From NCBI GenBank assembly GCA_020746105.1, contig CM036617.1:173070412-173134411 (forward strand): 64,000 bases of DNA, given 5' to 3'. This stretch comes from Trogon surrucura (taxonomy: Eukaryota > Chordata > Aves > Trogoniformes > Trogonidae). This document shows, in pieces, positions 35,853-47,500 of the stretch (positions within the stretch are counted from its first letter, which is position 1; each line of letters opens with the position of its first letter). The notes beneath the pieces were generated by a model. That model saw only the letters and a program-made list of their open reading frames with translations. It had not been told where the DNA came from and did not search any database. A program made the translations under genes and the position numbers.

Positions 35853-38524
35853 CCAACTTGATTATCATTAGCCCTTAACATTTGTAAAGATCACTATGCG
35901 TGCTGTCGAGAACATCTCACACATTTACTATAGTAAATACTAAAGAGGAAGTACAGTCCTAACTACAATCGCAGAGACCAGCTGTGGTCCCTTTCTGGTA
36001 TCCTGGTAGATCTTTCCCAGCGTATGGCTTGCAGTTCAAAAGCCACTGCTGGGGTTTGGGCGTTTGCACGTGACAGGCACTGAGACCTGGCTGAGCAGTG
36101 AAATGACCTGGCTCCTTTTAACACCAAGCTGAGTGAAATGCAAAAGATAAACAAATTTAAGATTTCCTCTACAACTGAATATATCTAAAGGTCTTTTATG
36201 GGGAGTCATTTTAAAATTCCTTTTAGTAATCCAAGGTATTTTTAGGAACATAGATGTCATTTCTGGTAATTATTAAGCGTATGCAGCTCTCACTGAATCC
36301 AGTCAGAACTGAAGATAACAATACTGTCAATGTTTGGACTGCTTTCATGCACAAAATATTTTTGTGTCTTTTAATCCATTTCTGTCCTAAACCAAACTGC
36401 CTTTACTGATGCATAACATGTTGTAGTCTGAAAATAACCTACAGCAATCAATAACACAATATATTTAAACTCTGGTGGTTCAAGGCTGCCATGTTATCCC
36501 ATTGATAAAAGGGAACCTAGGCATAAGAAAATCCTATTGACCTTTTCTACTAGAACATAATATAGTTGATATCACAAGAACTCAGTTAATTTTCCTCATT
36601 TTTATGAACTTACAAGTAACATTCTAAATTATTTTTTAAAGTTTGCTCCTACTCACCTTAATATTTACAGTGATATTATTACCTGATATTAGAAACAATG
36701 CCCTAGTCGAGACTTTAGACTGCCAATAACCTACGCTTAAGCATTCTAAGCACACTTGATTTTATATGTAGACAAACATAAACACCTTTATGTAATACTT
36801 TTACTATAATTTATACTACTATTAAGAGTGATTTATTTTAAGGCTTTGGTACTAGATATTTTCTATACACATGTCTTTTCATAGATATCCAAATTTCAAT
36901 CTTGATATGTTTAGATCTGTCATTTGTCACGAGGAAACAATTATTTCTAAATAAGGCTTGCAAGGCTGAGCCTAAAGTTTTAAACTATGCATGTAAAATA
37001 AGTCATTATTAATATTTTTAAAGGCTAATTTATGTAGGTGGGATATTTTTCTTAGTATTTTAAAACCAGCCAAGATTATTTAGAGTTGTATCTGATCAAC
37101 AAAGAAAACAAATAATTTATTCAAGTATGTTCCAGTCATTGTTTATCATTTGAATGATTAATTCTTGATTAAGGTAGCAGGAGTAAGGTAGCGTATTTTT
37201 TTCTGATACTCCTCCTTGAAGGAAACGCAGAATAGGAGCTATTAGCTCTAATGACTCTTAAATGTTTCAAAACCATCTTGAACAATCGCCAAGGGGCAGA
37301 AATGCTAATGTTTGCTGAAGGAATCTAAGGCTTAACTGAATTGTCTATTTTCTTATCCAAAGGACTTTGAAGTAGCATTGCTGAGAGACAATTTATTGTT
37401 CTCCTCAAGACAATTACCCAGCACTGATGTGGGATAGGAGGGGCTACATTTACTCTTCCTAAACCTAATTTTTGTGAGTCAGGAGTGTGACTCAGACTGG
37501 TCAGTGATGTTGATGTTAGCTTCAGAGAGACAGAGCTTGGCTTCCTATGTTGCTTCTTATCTTGGGAAGGGGAGGAAAAATAAACAAAGCCCTTGTCACT
37601 TGATCACAGAGGAATGGATCACAACATTACCATTTATACACCAGGTATTCAGTCAGCATGAATTGGAACAGGCCCACAAAACAGTGAAATCAGTGAAGCT
37701 TCACAAATTAATATCAGTTGACAAGACGCTCTCAAAGATAAGACCACAACTTCATCAGACAAGCTCAGCAGAGGAGCCTTATAAAGCAACACATCTACAA
37801 GTACCCACAGCAGCACAAATCAAATGAACTGTCACTTCTTAGTTCAATGCAGAATTGTACATACCATGAATTCCTTATAAGCACATTTGCACCTTGGTAA
37901 TTATAATGGATACCGCCACATTTTGAGTATTGGGCGTGATAGGTAAGCTGCCTGACCAACACATAACCAGACGGAGGACAGGCATGAGGAGATGATGGCT
38001 AATAGCAGCTTCAGGGAGACGGGCAACAGCAGTGTTATTTTTAACAAACCCTCTTTCAGTGAAAGGGACTGAATTGCTTCCCGGACAGCCTTGGTTGAGA
38101 CTTTGGCCAGCCTTTAGGAATTCAGCAATAAAGCAGCAAGGGTCTGACTGGCAATGGGGGAGAAAGTACCAGATCCAAATCAGGGATAGAAAAAGCCGCT
38201 GCAGTGGAAGGTAGCTGGGTGAAAGCTCTGTGTGTTTTTGAGCTCTGCAAGCACACTATTTGCAGAATAATAGCACACATTAATTCAACAGTCACTTCTC
38301 GCTTTATAAGAGGCAGACATGGTCATAGTGTCTCATCATGTCCATATTTGGTTTTATTTTTTTGTATCTTTTCTAACGAAAACGTTTCCAACATGTTTCT
38401 TTTCCCTGCTCTTTAGAGCAGTGTAAAGTACGGTTATCATGACTGGCTCTCTTTTTTCCTTCTCCTCTCACGTGCCCGATCCAAGTGCTTTAATCAGTCA
38501 GATTCTTCAGCAATTCCAGGATTT

Positions 38525-38560
38525 TATACTGGGTTTTTGTTTGTTTGTGGGTTTTTTGCA
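38525..38560. repeat. Short T/G-rich tract
   Basis: A run of T blocks broken by G and GGG (TTTTTGTTTGTTTGTGGG), in the same style as the tracts at 1374 and 10732. Confidence 0.7.
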
Positions 38561-38704
38561 TGTAGATGTTGCATGTAAAGTTTGTTTATGCAATATCTTT
38601 CCACTCTTTCATTTTATCTGGGGCTGTAATGATGCTATTCTGTGGTGGCATCCAAAAAGAACAAATAAAGAAGAAACAGTTAACATATGCAGTCCAGTGT
38701 ATTT

Positions 38705-38815
38705 TTTCAAATATATTTATATGAATAAACATAATATAAAAATATAAAATATAAACTATAAAATATAAAATAATATTAAATTACATAACATAACATAAAA
38801 TAAATAATATATTAA
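38705..38815. repeat. AT-rich imperfect tandem repeat (ATAAAATAT-type)
   Basis: About 110 bp made of overlapping ATATAAAATATAAA-like words, then CATAACATAACATAAAATAAATAAT. Only a few bases are not A or T. Confidence 0.85.
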
Positions 38816-41800
38816 AGTGATTTGTGCAATAACTGATGCCTTACATTCCTTTAATTTTCATATTTTTCTATCACACTGCTGATCATGTAGTATTGCAATA
38901 AAAGAACCTACATATGACACACATAGAAAACATACATAGAAAAAAATGAAAAACTTAGAATTATCATGAGGGAAATGGAATAGAGAAAAAAATCAAGTAT
39001 TTTAAATTATCATATGTGTTCACAACAGGAAACACTTTATGCACAAATCTTGAGCTCCTGAACAGTCAAGAGAAATATTTCACACTGATAAAAATGCAAA
39101 TGTTTACAGATAGGCCTCTTTCTGTAAGGGAGGGGTGGACGATTTCAGGATGAATTGGGTGATACTGTTTTGTTTCACAAAGTCATTGCTAGACTGCATG
39201 GGTGGATAATAGAGCGAATTGGTCATTGTGACACAAGATGAGGTCAATTGTTCACTTATCTGGATGGCTGTCCCGTCTTTTAGGCAACAGTCTAATCTGT
39301 TAGGATGCAGGATACTGGGACCATCACCAGGCACAGCCTCCCCACCCAGCACGAGTCAGGACAGGGCCCCAGCAAGGAACACGAGGAGCAAGAATGTTCT
39401 CCAGAGTGGTCTGCAGAAAGTGATCAAACGGCAGTACTGGGCTGGGAAGGCTGTCTGGGACAAGTATAGCTGGCATGGAGAACGTTTGGCTCTGCAAGCT
39501 CAGTGGAAGCTTTGGACACTTACCTCTCCATGCTCACACACAAATACTCTCCCAACTTCTCACAGCTGCTTTCCAGTTTCATCAAATTTCATTCAATACA
39601 GTTGTTCAGCACTAGCAGGATAGGCAAGGAAACAGTTTGAAAATGAAAAAAAGTTTAGCTCTATACACAAACTACAAAAAGCATTTTCTACTTTCTCTTC
39701 TCAGGTCAATCTTATCATGCGATTTTGCCAGAAAGGACCCTAGTTCACACGGGATGGTGAGGTGGCCACTCAGACCTTAGCTGCCTTACTCATTTTTTAT
39801 CACATGGTGTAATGATCCAAATATTCCAATTCATACTCTTTATGTTAAAAGTCTCATAAATCGATCAGACTGAGGCAATCCACTTAAATTCTCTGTGATA
39901 CATTTTCTGTCTCTGTTAACACACATGATACTTCTCTCCTTAGAGTGTTGGTCAGGAATGAGTTGAGTTATTGTCACTGATTTGTCGAGTCTGGCCTTTC
40001 CAAATTGTCTGCAAACCACGCTGAATTTTCCTGAAATGGTAATGTTTTCTCAAAAGTTAAATAAAAGATCTCCAGAAATATTCTTTTGTGCATCTTGGTT
40101 TTGCTTGCTTTATACCATTGGTGACCTACATTACATGGAATGCTTTCTGCTAGTCAATGATGTGTCTTAACCTTTAGAAATAGGAGCGCCTATTTTCTCA
40201 CAAAAATCATGAACAATGTTTTAACTCAAGGATTAATTTGGAAAACATTTTGAAATGAGCAGGGAGAAGATTCCGTTGAGGTGGAAGAAAATTTCTTCTT
40301 ACTTGCAGTCAACGTGTTGCATGTTTCTATGTTATCCTCATGCATCAGTGCAAGAGAAAGATTAAATAATAATTATTCTGTGCCTCGTCAAATGTATCCA
40401 CTCAGAGAATTCTATCATAACAGTATCTAAAAAAAATAATGTTGATATGTACCCCTCCCACTGTTGTTTCCTTCCTGCAAAGAAAATAGGATATTATTCC
40501 CATTTCATAGGCAAAGACCTGAAGCACAACCTGCCTATCTTCTCTCAAGACAAAAGGCAGCAGGTACAGACATGTATCCAAACTGCAATGCGTTAAAACA
40601 CATCTCCTCCTTCTTAGCTGTACCAAAGCTAATTTTGTCTGCCCAAGAGCGAGCTATGACAGAACTGTGCAGAACACATCTGCCAGCCTTATAAAGCTGT
40701 ATCAAGAAATGAAATTTCCAAGTGCCTGGGGAAGCTACAGCGATCAGTGCAGAGGAGGGTGCTGAACTGCAGACAGAATGTAAGAGAATTTAGTTTATAT
40801 GTGTTCAGAGTTTTACATTCTCCTTCTGGGAAGAAATGCAAGAAATCTCCTCAACAGAACAGTCTGCTGGATTGCCTACCTCACTATTTTGATTTTCCAG
40901 TTGACCTCTAGATATGGAGAGGTAAGGCAGTATTTTTAGAAACATCCAAAATGGTCAGGAGTCATTTACTGTTCACAGTCTCTTTTCATTGCCTCTTTTG
41001 AACAAGGAGAAAAAAAAAATATAACAGGCATTCAGGTAAGAAAGGAGACAATGAAGGTCTGGCAAGCCATGATAATAACGTAGTTAGGATGATTTATTTA
41101 TTTGCCAATCCTTGTGGGCTGTTTTGTGCTGACTTCATCCTGTTGCTTTAACCCTCTAGGCTCTGCACCATCTTGGGTCTGCAACAGTGGTGATACATGA
41201 GCTTTTCCGTTTCATTTCCTTCGCAGCACTGGCTCTGGCAGCAGTGGGGTTTGAGCGGTGACAAAGGAGAAGCCGGGTATTTATGGCAGGCTCAGAGAAC
41301 CTGACAGCTTGTGGCACAGCTGGCCAGTCATTCCAGTGAGATGTCCAACAGAGGGGCGGTAGGATGTCAAAACAAGGCTCGAAACACCACACGAAGGGGT
41401 TATAGAATTACCTACGGTTTACGGATGGGGATTTTTCATCGGAGAGGGGGAGGGGAGTGATTTACTGCATTGGGAGAGGAGAACTGAAATCAGGGTCTTT
41501 TATTTCCCGTTTAATTTCCAGCCCTGTTATTCACTTGCAGCGTTTCCCGCGACAACTCTCTCGGGCTCAGACGTTCATAACTCCATTTACTTTTCTTTCT
41601 TCAAGTGAGGAGCCTTCGGCTGGAGGTGAATCAACACCTGCGGCCCCCACACACCTTTCCCGTCCTCCTCTCCAGGGCTCCCCGAGAGGCGGGAACGCCT
41701 GATGGGAGGCAGGACCCGCCGCTCCCCGGTTCCTACCACCGGCACCGAGCGACACGACACGCTCCTTCCCGCCGCTCCGCACCTCGGTGGCCCCGCGCAA

Positions 41801-42586
41801 CAGCGGACGCGACACCTCCCGCCGCGGCGCGACCGATTCGTCCCCGCAGCCGCAGCAGAGCCTCGCCCAGGCACCGTCATGCTCCTTGCCCCCGGCCGAG
41901 GAGGACCCGGCGCCTCCCCCAGGCACCGACCCCGTACTCTCGGACGGCGGGGGGACGCCGTGAGGCGACACCGTCCCGGGCCCCGGCCGGCTAGGCTCGG
42001 CGCCCCCGCGCCCCCTGGGGCAGGGGAGAACCGCGCCCCTGCGGCCCGTTAGGGCGGCCCGGCGCGCTCACGCCTCCCTTCACGGCGTCGCCACCGCCCC
42101 CGGGACTGCCCCGGCCCCGCGGGGGGCCCCGCCCACCGGGGGAATCGACGCGCCCCGGCCCCGCGGACCGGCTCCCGCCCGCCCGCCCCTCCCTCCCTCC
42201 CTCGAGGGACCGCGACCTCTCCCGCCGCCGGAGTTCCCCGCCCCTCCCGCCGAGGCGGTGCCCGGCCTCGCCGGCGGCCCGCGAAACCACGGGCGGGAGC
42301 GACACAACGCCCCGCCCCCGCCCCGCCCCGCGGGAGCCGCTCGTGGCAAAGTCACCGACCCCCGAAGCCCGCCGGGCTCCATCAAACGCCGCGGCCCCGC
42401 CCACCGACGTCATGGAAACAAGCGCGTCAGCCTCGCGCCCGCCAGTGGCGGCGGCGGCGGGGCGGGCAGAGGCGCGGGGTCCCGCCCCGGCAGGCGCCTT
42501 GCCTATCGGAGCCCCTCCTCCTCCTCCCCCATTGAAGACGCCGCACGTCAGGACCCCCCCCTCCTCCGGCCGCTCGAGGGGCCCCC

Positions 42587-42596
42587 GTCACGTGAC
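42587..42596. promoter_or_regulatory. GTCACGTGAC palindrome (CLEAR / E-box type)
   Basis: A perfect 10-bp palindrome with a CACGTG core. This exact word fits the CLEAR consensus bound by TFEB/MITF-family factors, and the core also fits USF and related bHLH-ZIP proteins. It lies about 90 bp before the first strong donor and within the most promoter-like part of the island. Confidence 0.6.
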
Positions 42597-42599
42597 CGA

Positions 42600-43269
42600 C
42601 GCTCCGCAGGCGGTGAGGGGGGCGGCGGGGACCGGCGGCTGCGGCGCCGGGAGGGGAGGGGGGCGGCGGGCGCGAACAAGTGAGTGACCGCGGAGGGCGG
42701 TCGGGCGGAGGAGGAGGGAGGCGGGCGGTTCGCTGCGCTCCGCCCCGCCCTGCCCGGTGGCTCCCGGCTCCTGTAGCGGTTGCTCTGCGGCGCTGGGGCT
42801 CGGCGGCGCGTTCGGCGCTGCCCGGTGCGTGCGGGGAGAAGGAGGCGGGCGGGCCCCGGGGAGCGGCGGCGGCGGCTGGAGCGCCTGCGAGGAGGGCGAA
42901 GCGCTGGTTCCTGCCGGTGAGGCGACGGGGGCGGGGCGGGCGGTTCGCGCCCCCCCCTTCCCCCCCCCCCCCCCACTCCTTCCTCCTCCTCCTCCCCCGG
43001 CTCTCCCCGCGCCGGTGCCCCCTCCCTCCCTCCTTCCCTCCCCAATTCGGTCGCCGCTTCCCCCCCCGCCCCCTCTCCCGCCCTCCTCCCGCGGCCGCAG
43101 GGCGGGGGCGGTGCGGCGAGGCCGGCCGGCGTGGGCAGGGCGGGGAGCGCGGGGACCTTGTGCGCTCGGCGAGCGAGGGAGCGAGCGGGCGGCGGCAGGT
43201 TCACGGGCGCCTCGTCCCGGCCCCCGGCTGGCGGCTGAGCGGCGGCGGGGTCGGCCCCGCGGCGCCTAG
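42600..43269 (+). other. Candidate first exon (5' UTR-like), ending at a strong donor
   Basis: The 3' boundary is the donor CTAG|GTAAGC, with the last exon base at 43269. The 5' boundary is a guess from the promoter motifs upstream. An alternative, shorter first exon would end at ACAA|GTGAGT (last base 42679). No convincing ATG-initiated coding sequence is present between 42688 and 43269; the long plus frames here start from non-ATG codons. I read it as a non-coding leader exon. RNA evidence would be needed to fix its limits. Confidence 0.4.
42950..42975. repeat. Poly-C tract
   Basis: Two runs of C (seven or eight, then about fourteen) separated by TT, within the pyrimidine-rich stretch 42948-43080. 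Such tracts are prone to length error in sequencing. Confidence 0.9.
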
Positions 43270-44017
43270 GTAAGCACGGGGGCGGCGGCGGTAGCTTGGG
43301 GCAGAAATCCTCCCGGCCGGCCCCGACGGGCAGCGGCGCGGCGGCAGGTGCAGCGTTTCTCCTCCGCTCCCGCCGCGGGACTGCGGGCCGTGGCCGGGCT
43401 CTCCCGGGGAGGCGGCGCGGCTGGTTCAGTGGGGCGGCGGGGCCGCCGGTGGGGCTGTGTGCCGCGCTCCCGGGATTTCGCCGGTTTTCCCCGCAGGTAA
43501 CTGGAGCGCGCACCTGGCCGCGGCTGTGCAGCCGGGGCGCGGCGTGACCTTGAGGGCAGCGGATGCGGGGCTGAGCCTCAGCGGGAGCGCAGCCGTCGGG
43601 CGCGGCTCCGCCGCTCCACCGCGGCGGACCCCGCGGCCGGGCAGGGCAGGGCCGGCACGCCGCGGCTCCGCAGCCCCCGGCGGGGCGGGCGCGGGGGGGA
43701 TGCACACGCCGCGGATTAAGGTGGTGCTCAGCCCCCGCCAACCCGCCGGGTTAAGTAGCCGGGATTAGCCCGCTGCGGCTGCACGACACCGACATCCCGG
43801 GCGCCTCTCCGCCGCCCCGCGGGGGCCGGGAGCCCGGCACCCGCACAGACTCCCCCGCCTGCTCCCTTCCACCCTCCCTTCCTCGCCCGCCGCGCCCCCG
43901 GGGCGGTGTTTTTGGCCGCGGCCGGGTCGTGCGCCGCTCTCTGCCGGAGCTGGCGGGCTGTTTTGATTTATCGATGCCTGGGCGGGCTGCTCATCGACCG
44001 GCGCCGACGGGGAGGGG

Positions 44018-44065
44018 ATGCGGCGCCCCTTCGGGAGCCCGGAGCGCGAAGCCGTCGCGCCGCGG
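44018..44065 (+). CDS. Possible short N-terminal coding exon (speculative)
   Basis: An ATG at 44018 in a GGGGATGC context (G at -3) opens exactly 16 codons and ends at a good donor, CGCGG|GTGAGC, with the last exon base at 44065. The peptide would begin MRRPFGSPERE and leave the junction in phase 0. It lies inside the CpG island downstream of the leader-type donors. I do not recognise the peptide. An upstream ATG at 43974 is open to the same donor in another frame but has a weaker context. The call is inferred from start context and donor only. Confidence 0.2.
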
Positions 44066-44530
44066 GTGAGCTTGGAGCCGAGCGGGGCCGCTGCGCGGTG
44101 GGAAGCGCCTCTAACGGCGGTGGCGGCGGTGTTATCCTCGTCCCGGCGGTGCGTGTAACCTTTGGATGTGGCACCACGTGAGTTTGGGAACGGGCCGGAG
44201 CCTCCGCCGGGGTTTGGCCGGTTGGCCGCGGGAGGAAGCGTTCGCCGCTCACGGGGGAGCGGAGCTGGAGGGCGGGTGTCCTGCCCGAGCTTCCCGCCGG
44301 GCGTCTGGGACTGTCGGAAAAAAGGCTGCGGTCGGAAGGATTTAGGATTTCGGGAGGAAGGTCTCGTGGAAAGCCGAGGGTTGGAGGCGGCGGCGTGGTC
44401 TTCGGGAGCGTTCCCTCGGCGCGGCGAGCGGTGGTTGCCGGAGGCGTGTGGGGGGGGATGGTGGTGTCAGCCTGAGCACCGAGAAGCGTTTGGAAGTCGG
44501 GAGCCCTGGGTGAGTCTGCCCCAGGTTTTT

Positions 44531-47500
44531 CAACCTGAGGAGCGACCTATCTGGACAGCTGTAATAGGAGCCTACGCAGTGCTACGCATGTTCCGCGCTC
44601 GACATAAATCCTTACTAATCTTTAAATGTGGCGCTTTTTTTGTTGTTGTTGTTTCACTCTTTTTAAACTGTGTGAGAAGGGAGTGGGGAAAGAAGGATGC
44701 ACAGAACCGAAATTTCAGGGTCTTTTCTTGTTGTTTTAAGATCCCTGTTACAGAAGTCCTTAATTACGTACTGCAATACAGCATTCTTAAATTTGTAATT
44801 TAAAGTACTGAGGCTGGCTTCTTAAGATCTGTTCAGAAGGAACTGGTAATAATACAGTATGTCTTAAAGCGTCATTCTGAGAGCGTGTTTGCATTAGTAT
44901 TTGGCTTAACTGTGTTTGAGGGGTGACTAGCTAGGTGAATATTCGTCTTGTGTCCCCTAACATGTTATCTTCTTGGAAGTGAAGCCCCAAGCCAAATGTA
45001 CCCGTGAAACATGTCCTGCATCACTGACGACTGACAGTCTTGACTTGCTGCCTGGAGGAGTGGAGTGTGCCTTTAGAAAACGACCATTTGTCCAAAAGCT
45101 GCTGCATCTTTAAGACACTTGTGGATCCTAATGAATTTCAGTTGAAATAATGATTTTAGGTGCTTGGAAAGATCGTGGCTGGGTAACTTGCAGACTGCTT
45201 GGTTCAACATACACTGTGTTTGAAAGTTGGTAGCTATAGATATAGCCAGTATTCTCTTTTTTTGTCCTGTTTGTTGGAGCTTTTCAAGGATATGTTGCAA
45301 ACACCATGCATTGTGAATTCCAGCAGAAGTAAACTTGAGTATCTTTAAACTATTGGCTCTTTTGGCAGGAAAGTCTTCCAATGTACTAGGACTTTAATAC
45401 TTGTGGCATAATGAATGGAAACTCTCTTGGTGTCAGTGGAAAAAGTGTTCACTGAATTCAGTGAGGAAAAAAACCTCCTACACTTAGATGTGAAATTTTG
45501 GGTCTGGAACAACATCATTGGGTTGGTCACCGTGTTGCTTCTCTTTCTTTTCACCATGGTAGTCCATCCAGGTCGGGTTATCTGAAGAAGGCAAGGGGTC
45601 CTGTGCTGTGTACAGACTCTTGCAGGTTTTCCTGATCAATGTTGCTCTCTTGGTGCTGAATTGCAACATTGCAGCTTCAATTCATTCAATGAAAAATTCT
45701 GCTTATGACTTGGGTAAATAAAATGATACAAGTCAAAACTAATTTTAAAGGGAATTGTGGCTGTACTCTGTGTATGCACAGATGCAGTGACTCACTATTG
45801 CATATTAAGCAGACATGTTTGAGAACTTAAAGCAGAAAACGGACTAGTGTCACATTAGCATTGGGTAAACCATGTATTGGTTTCTTACTAAGTTGCATTA
45901 CATACAGATAATGATATAAGCAAAGGATCCCCACTCAAGTAATATGCAATCAGCTAATAATCTGTGAGTGATCCTACTAATTAAAATGCTTTGCAGTCTA
46001 ACGTTAGAATCTCGTTTAGAAAGTGACTCTGATAGACCACAATATAGAGAACTTCTGTCAGCTGTTAAAATTGAGAACCTCTAAACCATGGAAACTTAGC
46101 AGGAAGTTGAGAGGCTTGTAAATGTCCTGCAGCTCAGTCATGAAAGTCTAGTAATTACCTCTTTCTAATTATTATTTTATTTTCTTTACTATTTTGACTT
46201 TACTTGGAATGTGATGAACTGGAGACAGCCATAAAATGAAGAAGGAAGAAACATAGGCTGGATCTGCTGAAGCCACCTCAAAAAATGGATACTCGGGAAG
46301 AATTAGCTTTGCCAGCATTTAAGATTTTGGAGTTGAGAACTCCATATTAACTGACATGTTCAAAATGGACTTGGCAAAGCAATCAATAACATGCCATAGC
46401 AAGCAAGCCTTCCTTGACATAGGGTGGACAAGATAACCTAAAGTATCTTCTAACTCAAATTTCTTCCATTAAGGTAGACTAAATATTAATGGCACTGAGC
46501 ATTCTTTACTGCTGAAATGTGACCTCAGTGATGTCTTTCAGTGTTTGAACTGTTTATTTTAATATATGTTCTCTCCTGTTTTTAAAGGGAAGAATAACAA
46601 TAGTGAAACAAGGATGCAAATTTTGCTCAAGAGTTGAAGTCGGGTTTTAGTTAGCAAAATTTAATCTAATGCAGAATAATGAACAGTCATGATTAATCGA
46701 GGGCATTTAAATGTAAATATCCTTAGAGGAAAAGGAAGACTGACAAAGTGTGCTGCAGATTAAAGTATAGAAATGCACATTTACTTTCCTCCAAAACTAT
46801 CAGTAAAATTGCAGTAATATTCTTAAATTTGTACTTTTTAATGTTCTCACCTTGTTTTAAAATGAATAATATTACAACTTGTTAAAAGCTGCTGTTCAGG
46901 AGATAGTGATCTTTCTCTGTAGAGTATTTTAATTAAAAGTTAGATAAAATCTAGGGGTTACAGTATTGTCTAAAAAGCTAAGATTGGCCTCTGCCTGCTG
47001 GCTTGCTGTAGTGTGTACAATAATCTCAAGTAATTTTTTTTTTTTTTATAAAAACAACAAATACCAAACTTGGATTTTGTCTTGAAGGCATCATTTTTTT
47101 TTCTCCTTACAAAGTTAACTGAAGAACAAGGAGGACAGTGAACATGAGCTGATACTGATACTGTTGTCTGTTTGAAAAAGACAAGTGAACCTATGATTTG
47201 TGTGAAGATTATTTCTCAGAAGCATTAAGAATTACTAATCTAGTTCAAAATGGCTTGTCTTTAGATTTGGATTTCTTCACTTCTAAGTAACTGTCACAAA
47301 TGCTAGTTTTCCCCTAGCTTCAGCTTCAAATAGTTGACTAATTCACTAATTGCACAGCGAAGTGATAAAAAATAAAAAATTATCTTTTATTCGTGAATTC
47401 ACCCAAGTATTCATATTAGCATGTGAAAACTAAAAAAACATTCAGCGTCTCTGAAAGCAGGGCAGTTGCACACAGAAGGTGAAAGCAATGGTGATAAACA

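Larger units (their letters stand above)
35853..41600. other. AT-rich DNA upstream of the CpG island
   Basis: No supportable exon. The 36.2-37.5 kb part is rich in TAAT- and ATTA-type words with few repeats, which is compatible with conserved regulatory DNA but unproven. A strongly AT-rich imperfect repeat lies at 38705-38815. Frames at 37474-37827 (117 codons) and 39219-39623 (134 codons) match no family I know, and I do not call them genes. Confidence 0.5.
41610..44530 (+). promoter_or_regulatory. CpG island promoter, probably of a rightward-transcribed gene
   Basis: Base composition switches sharply from AT-rich to very GC-rich near 41610 and back near 44530, with dense CpG throughout. 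Inside are runs of GC boxes (CCCCGCCCCGCCCC near 42310-42330), a CRE-like GACGTCAT at 42406-42413, a second ACGTCA at 42545-42550, the palindrome GTCACGTGAC at 42587-42596 and a CACGTG E-box at 44175-44180. No TATA box is evident. Good splice donors on the plus strand occur at 42680, 43270, 44066, 44178 and 44510, whereas I noticed only weak minus-strand candidates, so transcription to the right is favoured. I cannot identify the gene. Long open frames on both strands here are artefacts of GC-rich sequence with few stop codons. Confidence 0.85.

Noticed and set aside
37474..37827. 117-codon plus-strand frame
   Set aside because: It begins at GTG and no domain is recognisable. It could be an old pseudogene, but I cannot support that.
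39219..39623. 134-codon plus-strand frame in a GC-richer patch
   Set aside because: No family resemblance; the start is not ATG. I considered a retroviral fragment but found no motif.
42680..43273. 197- and 170-codon plus-strand frames
   Set aside because: They start from GTG rather than ATG, overlap each other in different frames, and one ends in the donor itself. Composition explains them.
42548..43741. 397-codon minus-strand open frame in the CpG island
   Set aside because: GC-rich DNA has few stop codons, and equally long plus-strand frames cover the same bases. The peptide is Pro/Arg/Ala/Gly-rich with no domain, and splice donors point the other way.
44162..44803. 213-codon plus-strand frame at the edge of the island
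   Set aside because: It starts at TTG, crosses two good splice donors and continues into AT-rich intron-like sequence with no family resemblance.
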